Below, piece by piece: positions 34,551 to 43,238 of a stretch of 64,000 nt of DNA. Made by a program: the position numbers and the translations under genes. The DNA lies in assembly GCA_024742695.1 (NCBI GenBank), contig JANSXY010000009.1:1-64000 (forward strand), written 5' to 3'. Below the pieces are notes generated by a model. The model saw nothing but the letters and a program-made list of their open reading frames with translations, ran no database searches and was not told the DNA's origin. This DNA is from Paracoccaceae bacterium (GTDB lineage Bacteria > Pseudomonadota > Alphaproteobacteria > Rhodobacterales > Rhodobacteraceae). How positions within the stretch are numbered: the first letter of the stretch is position 1; each line of letters opens with the position of its first letter.

Positions 34551-35987
34551 CTAGGCCGCGCGAGGCACGGGCTCGGCCGCGGCGCCGGAGACCAGCGCCC
34601 GGTGCAGGGCGATCACCGCGCGGTCGGCGGCATCGCGCGGCACCGCGAACTGGATGTCGACGTTGCGCGGCGTCTGGTGGGCGGCGATCACCTCGATCCC
34701 CGCGTCCTCCAGCGCGTTGAGCCCCCTGCCGAAAGCGCGCAGGCCGGACAGGTCGCGCCCCACGGCAGAGACGATGGCAAGGCTGCGCACCCCGATATCG
34801 GCCGACGGGTAGGCCCGTTCCAGTTCCGCCGCGACCCGGCGCACGGATTTCAACGGCGCCTCGACGTAGTGGGTGATCGTGTTGGCGTTCGAGCTTTTCG
34901 AGACGATCCGCACCCGGTGCCGCCGAAGCGCTTCCAGCGTGGTGGCGTCATAGCCCTTGACCCCGACCATGTCGGGTTCGAACAGCTCCAGCGCGACGAC
35001 CTCGAGCCCGGTCACGATTTCCACCGCCGGCGCATCGGCCGGCGCATCGTCGATCAGCGTACCGGGATCGTGCGGATCGAAGGCGTTCGTCACCCGCAGC
35101 GGAATGTCGGCCTGGCGCAGGGTCTTGGCCGCGTTCGGATGGATCGCCTCCATCCCGAGGTTCGAAAGCTGGTCGGCCACATCGTAGTTGGTATGGCCGA
35201 TCTTGCGCACCGCCGCCTCGCCCACCAGCTTCGGATCGGCCGAGGACAGGTGAAACTCCTTGTGGATGATCGCCTCGCGCGCACGGGTCGCGGCGGCGAT
35301 GGCGGAAAACGTGACCTCGGAGTAGCCCCGGTCGTATTCCCGCATCAGGCCTTCGCGGCACTGCGCATAGCCCGTCACGATCGGCATTTCGCGCGCCAGG
35401 TCGACATCCGCCAGCCCGGTCGCGATCCGCTGATCCAGGGACACCTCGGCATCGTCGCGCCAGCCCGAAAGGTCGACGAAGCGCGCGTTCACCCCCTTGC
35501 GCCGCAGCATCAGCGCGGTGACGAAGGCGGCATGCGCCTCGCCCAGCCCCGACAGCAGCTCGCGCACCACCTGCATATGCGCCGACAGCCGGAAATGCCC
35601 GTAGGAACAGAGCCGGCGCAGGTCGAACAGCACGCTGCGCGCGCCCTCGATCCGGTCGCGCACGAAATCCTCGGCCAGAGCAAGATCGGCCCCGTCGGTG
35701 AGGATCGCGCCATGCGCCTCGGACATCGCCGCGGCCACGCGGGTCAGCGCGTCGAGCCAGCCGTGATCGCTGTCGTCATTGGCGAACAGGGCGTAGGCAC
35801 CGGGCGCACCGGTCTTCTTGTGTTCCAGCAGAAGGTTGGTGATGCCGCCGAAGGCGGACACCACGAAGATCCGGCGATAGAGCGCGGTCCCCGCGCGGTC
35901 GCCGATGATGAGCGTGTCGGCAAGATCGCCGATGCGGCTCATCGACGTGCCGCCGATCTTCTCGACGGTATGGTTTTCGGATGTCAC
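34551..35987 (-). CDS. ask_ect: Aspartate kinase of the ectoine cluster
   Basis: A 478-aa aspartokinase with the 'EKIGGTSM' nucleotide-site start, 'GYSEVTFSAIAAATRA' in the catalytic domain and C-terminal ACT-like segments. It makes aspartyl phosphate, the first step toward aspartate semialdehyde, the precursor of ectoine. Forms encoded with ectABC are generally less sensitive to feedback by lysine and threonine than the housekeeping enzyme. It is the last gene of the ectABC-ask order, 35 bases after ectC. Confidence 0.93.
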   Translation of the reverse strand: MTSENHTVEKIGGTSMSRIGDLADTLIIGDRAGTALYRRIFVVSAFGGITNLLLEHKKTGAPGAYALFANDDSDHGWLDALTRVAAAMSEAHGAILTDGADLALAEDFVRDRIEGARSVLFDLRRLCSYGHFRLSAHMQVVRELLSGLGEAHAAFVTALMLRRKGVNARFVDLSGWRDDAEVSLDQRIATGLADVDLAREMPIVTGYAQCREGLMREYDRGYSEVTFSAIAAATRAREAIIHKEFHLSSADPKLVGEAAVRKIGHTNYDVADQLSNLGMEAIHPNAAKTLRQADIPLRVTNAFDPHDPGTLIDDAPADAPAVEIVTGLEVVALELFEPDMVGVKGYDATTLEALRRHRVRIVSKSSNANTITHYVEAPLKSVRRVAAELERAYPSADIGVRSLAIVSAVGRDLSGLRAFGRGLNALEDAGIEVIAAHQTPRNVDIQFAVPRDAADRAVIALHRALVSGAAAEPVPRAA

Positions 35988-36022
35988 GGATTGTCACCCG
36001 GCCGGGCCGGGGCCTCTGTTGA

Positions 36023-36412
36023 TCAGGTTTCGAGCGCGTAGGAGCCGTCTTCGCGGTGCACCTCGGTTCCGGTCACCGGCGGGTTGAAGACGCAGGCCAT
36101 CACCAGTTCCTCGCGCGCGCGCAGGATGTGGCGGTCATGCTTGTCGAGCGCATACATCACGCCGGGGCGGATCTCGTGCGTCTCGCCGGTCGCCAGGTCG
36201 GTGATCGAGCCGGTGCCCTGCATGCAGTAGACGCTCTCGAAATGGTTCTTGTATTCGAACTCGTGCTCGGACCCGGCTTCGAGAAAGGTGATGTGGAAGG
36301 AAAACCCCATCCCGTCTCCGGCCAGCAGCATCCGCACCGAGGACCAGCGCGCATCGGTCACGACACGGTCGCGGTCGTTCTCGACGATATCGTTGAAATC
36401 CCGGACGATCAT
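36023..36412 (-). CDS. ectC: Ectoine synthase
   Basis: A 129-aa cupin that cyclises N-gamma-acetyl-diaminobutyrate to ectoine. The family start 'MIVRDFNDI' and the iron-binding cupin residues in '[16 protein letters not shown]' and '[10 protein letters not shown]' are present. Length is that of the family. It follows ectB by 3 bases and must be translated with it. No ectD (hydroxylase) gene is found nearby, so the product here is ectoine only unless ectD lies elsewhere. Confidence 0.96.
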   Translation of the reverse strand: MIVRDFNDIVENDRDRVVTDARWSSVRMLLAGDGMGFSFHITFLEAGSEHEFEYKNHFESVYCMQGTGSITDLATGETHEIRPGVMYALDKHDRHILRAREELVMACVFNPPVTGTEVHREDGSYALET

Positions 36413-36415
36413 GGC

Positions 36416-37705
36416 CTATTCCGCCGCCAGCTTGCTGGTGTCCGCCACGTCGCGCGTGGCATCCAGAAGGATCGACAGGCCCTTGCGGAAGACCTCGGCC
36501 GGCGTTGTCAGCGGCGCCAGAACCTTGACCACCTGATCCTCGTTGCCCGAGGTCTCGATGATCAGCCCCTTGCGGAAGGCGCGGGCGCAGATCGCGGCCG
36601 CAAGCTCGCCCGATCCGACATCGAGCCCCTGCATCATGCCGCGCCCCTTGCGCCGCGATCCGGGCACCAGTTCGGCCATCTCGCCCAGAACGACGTCGAG
36701 CAGCCGTGCCTTCGCCGCGATGTCGTCCTCGAACCGCGCGTCGGCCCAGAACTTCTCGATCGCGACGCGGGCGGTGACGAAGGCATGGGTGTTGCCCCGG
36801 AACGTGCCGTTGTGTTCGGCCGGGCCGAAGACATCGTGGCGCGGCCGGACCAGCATCAGCGCCATCGGCAGCCCGAAGCCCGAGATCGACTTGGCCATCG
36901 TCACGATGTCGGGCGTGAACCCCATCCCCTCGAAGGAGAAGAACGTGCCTGTGCGGCCGCAGCCGGCCTGGATGTCGTCGACGATCAGCAGCGCGCCGTG
37001 ATCCCGCGCCAGCCGCGCCACGCGGGCCAGCCACTCGGGCCGCGCGGCGGTCAGGCCGCCCTCGCCCTGCACCGTCTCGAGAAGGATCGCGGCGGGCGCG
37101 TCGATCCCGCTCGACCGGTCTGCCAGCATCGCCTCGAGGAAATCGGCGGTATCGGCGGCCTCGCCGAAATAGCCGTCGTAGGGCATCCGGGTGACCCCGT
37201 TCAGCGACACCCCGGCCGCGCCGCGGTGATAGCCGTTGCCGGTGGCCGCCAGCGCCCCTTGGGTGACGCCGTGAAAGCCGTTGGTGAAGGCGATGACGTT
37301 GGTGCGCCCGGTGACCTTGCGCGCCAGCTTCATCGCCGCCTCGACGGCGTTGGCCCCGGTCGGGCCGGTGAACATCAGCTTGTGATCCATGCCGCGCGGC
37401 ACCAGCACATGGCGTTCGAACGCGTCGAGGAACGCGGCCTTGGCATCGGTATGCAGGTCGAGCCCGTGCGCCAGCCCGTCACCGGCGATATGCTCGATCA
37501 GCGCGGCCTTCATGTCGGGGTCGTTGTGCCCGTAGTTGAGCGAGGAGCACCCGGCGAGGAAGTCGATATAGCTGCGGCCCGTCGCGTCGGTCAGTTCCGA
37601 CCCGCTGGCGCGGGTGAACACCGTGTCGAAGCTGCGGCAGTAGCTGCGCGCCTCCGATTCGCGGCGATTGAAAATGGCAATGTCGGCAGACGTTTCCGTC
37701 GGCAT
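36416..37705 (-). CDS. ectB: Diaminobutyrate-2-oxoglutarate transaminase
   Basis: A 429-aa PLP enzyme that turns aspartate semialdehyde into 2,4-diaminobutyrate. 'GCSSLNYGHNDPDMK', 'TGPTGANAVEAAMKLAR' and the lysine of 'TMAKSISGFGLPMA' that binds PLP are visible. The start at 37705 is marked by AAGGAG nine bases upstream; the frame is open for 18 codons before it. It lies 63 bases after ectA in the same operon. Confidence 0.95.
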   Translation of the reverse strand: MPTETSADIAIFNRRESEARSYCRSFDTVFTRASGSELTDATGRSYIDFLAGCSSLNYGHNDPDMKAALIEHIAGDGLAHGLDLHTDAKAAFLDAFERHVLVPRGMDHKLMFTGPTGANAVEAAMKLARKVTGRTNVIAFTNGFHGVTQGALAATGNGYHRGAAGVSLNGVTRMPYDGYFGEAADTADFLEAMLADRSSGIDAPAAILLETVQGEGGLTAARPEWLARVARLARDHGALLIVDDIQAGCGRTGTFFSFEGMGFTPDIVTMAKSISGFGLPMALMLVRPRHDVFGPAEHNGTFRGNTHAFVTARVAIEKFWADARFEDDIAAKARLLDVVLGEMAELVPGSRRKGRGMMQGLDVGSGELAAAICARAFRKGLIIETSGNEDQVVKVLAPLTTPAEVFRKGLSILLDATRDVADTSKLAAE

Positions 37706-37768
37706 GTCGGCTCCTTCGGGAGTGGGAATCGGGATGAAGAGGACGGGCGGGCGCCACATCGGCCGGAC

Positions 37769-38299
37769 TCAGGCCGCGCGGCGCATCCGCTCGCCAAGGT
37801 CGACGGTGACCATGTATTCGGTTTGATGGCGCTCGCGGAAATGCAGCGCCTGGGTGTAATGCGCCTGGAAGGCGAAGTCGCCGCCGCGGGTTTCGGCGAA
37901 CCGACGGAACAGCGCCCAGGAGGCATCGTTGTCGGCGGTGATCGTGGTCTGTACGCGCCGCACGCCGCGGCAGGCGTCGCGGCCCAGCAGGTCGCCCAGC
38001 ATCATCCCGCCCAGCCCGGTGCCGCGCGCGGCCTCGGCCACGGCTACCTGCCACACGAACAGGGTTTCGGGATCGTAGGGCAGCACGTAGGCGGAAACCC
38101 AACCGACGATCGCACCGTCGCGCTCGGCGACCACGCAGGTTTCGCGGAAATGGTCGCACTGGATCAGGTTGCAGTACATCGAGTTCTCGTCGAGCGGCTT
38201 GCAGGCGCGCACCAGTTCCCAGATCTCGGCGCCGTCCTCGGCCACGGGTTCGCGCAGCGCGGGGGTGGATTTCCGAAAGAACTCAAGTGCGTGTCGCAT
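37769..38299 (-). CDS. ectA: Diaminobutyrate acetyltransferase
   Basis: A 176-aa GNAT-fold enzyme that acetylates diaminobutyrate. 'CDHFRETCVVAERDG' and the acetyl-CoA loop 'AEAARGTGLGGMML' are present. The frame can be extended to a TTG at 38317, but that extension contains the GGAGGT ribosome site itself, which lies 10 bases before the ATG at 38299, so the shorter form is right. It is the first gene of the ectABC-ask operon. Confidence 0.95.
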   Translation of the reverse strand: MRHALEFFRKSTPALREPVAEDGAEIWELVRACKPLDENSMYCNLIQCDHFRETCVVAERDGAIVGWVSAYVLPYDPETLFVWQVAVAEAARGTGLGGMMLGDLLGRDACRGVRRVQTTITADNDASWALFRRFAETRGGDFAFQAHYTQALHFRERHQTEYMVTVDLGERMRRAA

Positions 38300-38504
38300 C
38301 TGCTGCCGTACCTCCAAATTGTTTCGATATGCTAAGTATCATGCAGGGGCAGAAATCGCAACACCCAAGGATTATTTCTTTATTATGATTGCGTTTTCGG
38401 GGGCAAAGCGCAGCCTCCGGCATCTGGTACAGCTTAGATATTCGAAAGGAAAGCTCGCGTCGCCCGCCATTGATCCGGGCGCGGCTCTCTGCCAGCATCC
38501 GGGC
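38300..38504. promoter_or_regulatory. Divergent ectA / ectR promoter region
   Basis: An AT-rich stretch (about 38330-38400) in an otherwise GC-rich window, between divergent ectA and ectR. On the minus strand a weak candidate pair is TTGCGA (38361-38356) with GATACT 15 bases further on. In other bacteria EctR binds over the ectA promoter and represses it at low salt; the exact operator is not identifiable by eye. Confidence 0.45.
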
Positions 38505-38969
38505 ATGGATCGTGTCGATGCCAGCCTGATCGCCCTGCGCCGCATCCTGCGGGCCACCGAGCTGTTCGGCCGCGAGCTGGCCCGCTCGGTCGGGCTGACC
38601 GCGCCGCAGTTCCGGGCCTTGCAGATCGTGGCGGCCAAGGACAATTGCACCGCGACCGAGATCGCGCAGCGGATGCGGATTTCGCAGGCGACGGTGACCG
38701 CCCTGGTGGACAAGCTGGTGCGGCAGGGGATGGTCGTGCGCGAACGGTCGCAGACCGACCGCCGTCAAACCAACATCGTCACCACCGACCGGGGCCGGCA
38801 GGCCATCGCCAACGCCCCCGATCCGCTGCAACAGCGCTTCGTGCGCAAGTTCTCGACGATGGAGGACTGGGAGCAGGCCGCGCTGATCGCCGCGCTGGAA
38901 CGCGTCGCGGCGATGCTGGACGCCGAGGATCTCGACGCCGCGCCGGTCCTCGACACCGGGGAAATCTAG
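38505..38969 (+). CDS. ectR: MarR-family regulator of ectoine synthesis
   Basis: A 154-aa MarR-type winged-helix protein. The recognition-helix region is 'MRISQATVTALVDKLVRQG', followed by the wing 'RERSQTDRRQTNIVTTDRG'. Its position, divergent from ectA, matches EctR1 of other ectoine producers, a repressor whose effect is relieved at high osmolarity. The ATG at 38505 gives a protein of usual size; an in-frame open extension upstream exists. It ends 18 bases from the convergent AI-2E family gene, with a 12-base palindrome GCGGCCGGCCGC at 38969-38980 just past its stop. Confidence 0.88.
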   Translation: MDRVDASLIALRRILRATELFGRELARSVGLTAPQFRALQIVAAKDNCTATEIAQRMRISQATVTALVDKLVRQGMVVRERSQTDRRQTNIVTTDRGRQAIANAPDPLQQRFVRKFSTMEDWEQAALIAALERVAAMLDAEDLDAAPVLDTGEI

Positions 38970-38987
38970 CGGCCGGCCGCCGCCGCG

Positions 38988-40115
38988 TCAGCCCCCGCCG
39001 GGTGGCGAAGCGCCGGGCCCGGCCGTGTCGTCGGCCTCGGCCTCCAGCCATTTCAGGGTCAACTGGTAGCACACCGCCAGGATCACCGGCCCAAGGAACA
39101 GACCCACGACGCCCCAGGTCAGCAGCCCGCCCACCGCGCCGAGAAAGGCCAGGATCGCCGGGATGTTCGCCCCGCGCGCGACGACGAGCGATTTCACCAG
39201 GTTGTCCGACAGCCCGACCACCAGCAAGCCCCAGATCACCATGAACACCGCCATGCCGACATGCCCGCCCGACCAGAGCCAGAAGGCGATCGGCAGCCAC
39301 ACAAGGATCGGCCCGATCTGCACCAGCCCCAGCATGAAGGTGACGAGCGACAGGACCGGCCAATGCGGCACCCCGGCCAGCCAGTAGGCGAAAGACGCCA
39401 CCCCCGTCTGCACCGCCGCCGACCCCAGCAGCCCAAGCACCGTGAAGCGGATCGTCTGGGCCGCGCTGCGCCCGAGGTCCGCGGCGAACCCGCCGCCGAT
39501 CCTCTCGAGCATGGAGAAGACCGCGCCGCCAAGCGGCTCGGCGCGGTGCAGCAGGATCGTGGCGATCAGCACACCCAGCACGAATTCCGCCACGAAGACG
39601 CCCAGCAGACGACCCTCGCGGATGAGCCAGAACGCCGCGGGGCGCAGTTCGGCGCCGAAATGATTGGCGATGAACCGTACCTCGGCGCGCAGCGTGTCCC
39701 AGGCCGACTTGATCTCGCCGGTGAACAGGTCGCGTTCCACCGTGACCGTCTCGTCGGGCGAGATCATCGGCGCGCCTTCCTCGGAAAACCAGACAAGCGC
39801 ATCGGGGATGAAGGTGATCAACGAGCGTGACAGCCCGACCATCGGCAGCACGAGAACGACCATCAGCAGCGCGGCGATCAACAGGCTGGCCATGCCGCGC
39901 CGCCCGTCCAGCCGCCGCGCCAACCGGTCATGCAAGGGCCAGAGCGACACGCTGAGGAACACACCCCAAAGGATCGCCGGCAGGAACGGCTGCACCGTGC
40001 TGAAGCCCAGCATCAGCACGACGACAAGCAGCACAACCGGCAACATCGCATCGACGATCTCGCGGCCGCGCGCGCGCCCCGGCCGCGGCGCGCTCCGGTC
40101 CTTCCCGTCAGTCAT
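38988..40115 (-). CDS. AI-2E family transporter (PerM-like)
   Basis: A 375-aa membrane protein with seven to eight hydrophobic segments arranged as in the AI-2E/PerM family: two helices at 28-75, a soluble central part (about 105-190) and a C-terminal helix cluster with 'GLLVVGLSDNLVKSL' and 'GLFLGPVILAV'. Some members export autoinducer-2 or act as Na/H antiporters in salt tolerance, so its nearness to ectoine genes is suggestive but not proof. The ATG at 40115 follows a GGGGGAG ribosome site; the longer frame upstream is not needed. Confidence 0.85.
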   Translation of the reverse strand: MTDGKDRSAPRPGRARGREIVDAMLPVVLLVVVLMLGFSTVQPFLPAILWGVFLSVSLWPLHDRLARRLDGRRGMASLLIAALLMVVLVLPMVGLSRSLITFIPDALVWFSEEGAPMISPDETVTVERDLFTGEIKSAWDTLRAEVRFIANHFGAELRPAAFWLIREGRLLGVFVAEFVLGVLIATILLHRAEPLGGAVFSMLERIGGGFAADLGRSAAQTIRFTVLGLLGSAAVQTGVASFAYWLAGVPHWPVLSLVTFMLGLVQIGPILVWLPIAFWLWSGGHVGMAVFMVIWGLLVVGLSDNLVKSLVVARGANIPAILAFLGAVGGLLTWGVVGLFLGPVILAVCYQLTLKWLEAEADDTAGPGASPPGGG

Positions 40116-40349
40116 CGACGGCTCCCCCTGTCTGCATCGGCTCCTCCAGCGGACGGGCATCGCCGGCCCGGGCCCGACGATACGCCGATCCCGATATGAC
40201 CGGTTTCGCGCAGCGTGACGATAGAAAACCGGATCGCGCCCGGCGCATTCCGCGAAGCCTTGCGGCGAATGCATTTCTTCGCCCTTTCGATCCGCTTGCG
40301 CAGCGGGCCAGATGACCCGGCGGACCCGGCGGCATCACGACGAGGGCAC

Positions 40350-42398
40350 ATGATGAATTCACATCGCCCGATCGCCGGGTTTGCCCTGTGCCTGCCGGCC
40401 GGCGCCGCCCTGGCCCAGACGACGGGCCAGACCACCCGGCCGGCCGCCGAGATCGCGGTGGCGGGGGACGGGCCAACCCATGTCACGGGGGCCCTGTCGT
40501 CGAAGAACTTCCTGCTGCAGGAAGAGCTGTTTCCGAACCTCACCGTCACGCTGCTGAACGTCGGGCACACGATTTCCGGCCAGCCCGAACGCCTTGCCGG
40601 CAAGGACGGCCAGATCATCGGCTATCTGACCGAGCCCCTGTTTCCGGGGCCGGGGCGCTATCGCGTCAACCTGCCAAGGCTGCCCGAGGGTCCGGCGGTG
40701 GATCTGGACAACGATGGCGCGGACGACCCCGGGGTGCGCGTCTTCGCCCTTCTGGCCGCCGCGAACCTTGCCGGGGATTCCTATCTCGAACAGGCCGAGC
40801 AGCTTGGCGGGCTGTCCTCCTACATCACCGACCTGGCGACCGGCGGCATCGTCGAGGGGCGGTTCATCGTTCACGCCCCGGACGACCGGCAGGGCTTTCC
40901 CATGGCCCGCGGGGCGGACGGTTTGTGGTTCACGCCGGACGATGGCGTCGCGCGGCTGCCCGCGGGCTACACGCTGGCAATCCTGTCGCCCGACGGCACC
41001 GCGCGGTTCGAACGGGCGGGCGAGGCGGTCGCCGACGCGATCGAGCGCGCCGAAGCCGCGACGCCGGATTTCTCCGGCCTCGGGATTCTCGACAGCTATC
41101 ACGCGCTGCTCGACACGCTCGACACGCGCTATGCCTACACCGACTTCCGCGGCCTCGACTGGCAGGCGATCCGCGCCGCCCATCTTGACCGGGTCGCGGC
41201 CGCCGACGCGGCCGAGGACATCGGCGCCTATTACCTGGCGCTGCGGGATCTCGCGCTTTCGATCGGGGATACCCATGTCGCTGCCGATCCGGGCTATACC
41301 AATCCCGCGACCATCCGCGCCCTGGCCACCGACCTGGTCAGCCGGTACGGCGGCAATCTCGGCGCATCGGTCATCGAAACCTCCGGCGACGACGCCGCGA
41401 ACGGCCGGATCCTGGTGCTTCAGGTCGGCGAGGGGTCGCCCGCCGCCGCCGCGGGCTGGGTTCCGGGCACCGAGATCGTCGGCGTCGACGGGATAACGAT
41501 GGACGAACGGATCGCATCGCTGCCGATCGGCCGGTCGATCGGCGTTCCGGCCCTGCAACGGCGCGACCGGGTCGAACGGCTGCTGGCCTTCCCGGCCGGG
41601 CAAAGGGTGACCGTCGACTTCCGCCTGCCGGGCGAAACGGCGATCCGCAGCGCGACGATGGAGGCGGGCGGCTACGACACGGGCGCGGCCCCCGCGCGCC
41701 CGGCCACCGGCACCTTGCCGATCGCCTACGAACAGCGCGGCGACTACGCGATCCTCACCTGGAACAGCTTCATGTCGTTCCTGGTGCCGAAGGTCGTGGT
41801 GCTGGAAGAGGCGCTGAAGGTCGAAAGCACGGTTTCCTCGGCCGGCATGGTGCTCGACCTGCGCGGCAACGGCGGCGGGCTTCTCGAACTCGCCCTGGTC
41901 ATGGCCTCGCATTTCTTCACCGAGGAGAACCCGCTGCCGCTGAGGCTGTTCGGCTGGTACTATTTCGACGCCGCGGCGGGCACCCAGATCAAGGCCTTCG
42001 CGCCCGATGTCCGGGTCAGCGCACCGCAACCGAAATACGCCTACACCGGGCCGCTTGTCGTCCTGATCGACGAGGGCTGCGCCAGCGCCTGCGAGTATTT
42101 CACCCAGTTCCTGCAACTGACCGGACGGGCGACGGTGATCGGGCAATACGGTTCGACGGGCGCGGGCGGCCCGGTCGAACGGATCGCGATGCCGGGCGGC
42201 GTGACGTTCCAGTACACGATGGGCCGCACGACCTTCGCGGGCAGCGCCACGCCGAACATCGAGGCGACAGGCGTGACACCCGACATCCGGGTTCCGGTTT
42301 CGCTGGAGACCGAACTGGCCAAGCGCGCCGGCGCCGATCCGGTGATGGCCACCGCGATCGCCGAACTCGACCGGCTGAGCGCCCGATCCGGCGACTGA
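40350..42398 (+). CDS. Secreted S41-type (tail-specific) protease
   Basis: A 682-aa protein with a signal peptide (about residues 1-22, ending ALAQ). The N-terminal ~250 residues are a spondin-like beta domain ('NLTVTLLNVGHTISGQ', 'FIVHAPDDRQGFP'). A PDZ-like part follows ('VLQVGEGSPAAAAGWVPGTEIVGVDG') and then the S41 peptidase domain, with 'LDLRGNGGGL' and the nucleophile serine in 'DEGCASACEYF'. It probably trims or degrades proteins in the periplasm or outside. Two consecutive ATGs start it, and GAGGG suits the second one (40353). The 234 bases upstream carry no gene. Confidence 0.85.
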   Translation: MMNSHRPIAGFALCLPAGAALAQTTGQTTRPAAEIAVAGDGPTHVTGALSSKNFLLQEELFPNLTVTLLNVGHTISGQPERLAGKDGQIIGYLTEPLFPGPGRYRVNLPRLPEGPAVDLDNDGADDPGVRVFALLAAANLAGDSYLEQAEQLGGLSSYITDLATGGIVEGRFIVHAPDDRQGFPMARGADGLWFTPDDGVARLPAGYTLAILSPDGTARFERAGEAVADAIERAEAATPDFSGLGILDSYHALLDTLDTRYAYTDFRGLDWQAIRAAHLDRVAAADAAEDIGAYYLALRDLALSIGDTHVAADPGYTNPATIRALATDLVSRYGGNLGASVIETSGDDAANGRILVLQVGEGSPAAAAGWVPGTEIVGVDGITMDERIASLPIGRSIGVPALQRRDRVERLLAFPAGQRVTVDFRLPGETAIRSATMEAGGYDTGAAPARPATGTLPIAYEQRGDYAILTWNSFMSFLVPKVVVLEEALKVESTVSSAGMVLDLRGNGGGLLELALVMASHFFTEENPLPLRLFGWYYFDAAAGTQIKAFAPDVRVSAPQPKYAYTGPLVVLIDEGCASACEYFTQFLQLTGRATVIGQYGSTGAGGPVERIAMPGGVTFQYTMGRTTFAGSATPNIEATGVTPDIRVPVSLETELAKRAGADPVMATAIAELDRLSARSGD

Positions 42399-42403
42399 CG
42401 GCC

Positions 42404-42578
42404 TTGGAATGGCGCTGGGCCGGCCTGATCGACGGCGCGGGCAAGCCGGTCGAGATCGACGACCCGGGGCGCTACATGATCTCGGTCGCCGAGGACGGCG
42501 CCCTGTCGGTTACGGCGGATTGCAACCCTTGTCCTGGGCCGCCTTGCCCTGGCGGAATACGACAGCGTCGCGATCTGA
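42404..42578 (+). pseudogene. Remnant of a META-domain (HslJ-like) protein
   Basis: Just after the protease stop, the frame from a TTG at 42404 reads 'WAGLIDGAGKPVEIDDPGRY' and then 'DGALSVTADCN', which matches the first half of a META/HslJ-like domain (a Trp, then P..Y, then the ADCN motif). After ADCN (42526) the domain breaks off. A +1 frame then reads 'VLGRLALAEYDSVAI' to a stop at 42578, unrelated to the expected second half. This looks like a truncated or deleted gene. There is no good ribosome site. Confidence 0.5.
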
Positions 42579-42624
42579 TCCCCGCCACCCACCGTTTCGA
42601 CATGGCTCCGGTGCAAGCGAGAAC

Positions 42625-42651
42625 GGGCGCCGGGAAGTTATCCCGGCGCCC
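42625..42651. terminator. Hairpin downstream of the small secreted protein
   Basis: An 11-bp perfect stem (42625-42635 with 42641-42651) and 5-base loop AGTTA, placed 34 bases after the stop of the minus-strand gene at 42686 and after the plus-strand META remnant. There is no long T-run, so termination strength is uncertain. Confidence 0.55.
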
Positions 42652-42685
42652 GCAGCAGGCTCCATCCTTTGAGCCTGTCCTTGAA

Positions 42686-42967
42686 TTAGCGCGTCGTGAA
42701 CTTTCCGTTGGCCGGTACCGGCCCGTCGCCTTCAGTCCAGGTCTCGTCGCGCTTGGATTCTTTCGTTCCGCCCTTGAAGCTACCATTGTTGATGCCTTCG
42801 GCACCATTGCCCCAGCCGTTGTTGCCCTTGACCTTGGGCTCCTCCGGAGGCGGCTCAGGCGGTTCGCAATTGGACGTGCAACCCCCGCCCAAGGCGTGGG
42901 CAGGAACGGCTCCGATCACTGTGAAGACGGTAAATCCCGCCAGAACGATTGACTTAAATGACAACAT
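42686..42967 (-). CDS. Small secreted Gly/Asn-rich protein
   Basis: A 93-aa protein with a clear signal peptide (about residues 1-25, ending PAHA). The mature part holds a CTSNC pair, an acidic Pro-rich stretch (EPPEPPPEEP) and a 'KGNNGWGNGAEGINNGSF' motif. GNNGWGNG-type motifs recur in small exported alphaproteobacterial proteins of unknown role. AAGGGGGA sits six bases before the ATG at 42967. The base composition of the gene and its upstream region is lower in GC than the neighbours. Confidence 0.75.
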   Translation of the reverse strand: MLSFKSIVLAGFTVFTVIGAVPAHALGGGCTSNCEPPEPPPEEPKVKGNNGWGNGAEGINNGSFKGGTKESKRDETWTEGDGPVPANGKFTTR

Positions 42968-43238
42968 GGGTGTCCCCCTTTTCATTCAAGTTACGCCGCT
43001 TTTCGGCACGACGTATGGTTAAGCTAGCATATACTTTCGGACTGGATCGAAGCGCCTCGGCAACAATCCGTTTCCTTATGCGCGACAATCATGGCCGCCC
43101 CGCGCCGCGCAAAGTCGCGGCCCGCCCGGCAGGTATGGACGACAGCCTTCGCACCGCCGGAACGGCGATTTCGGGAAGTGCAACTTCGAGATGGGCGACG
43201 GGATCGGCCGACGCCCGGCGGCCCCGCCCGGCAAAAGG

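Noticed and set aside
42404-42952. A 182-codon gene continuing the META remnant
   Set aside because: Only the first ~41 codons look like protein; the rest crosses a hairpin and runs opposite the small secreted protein gene.
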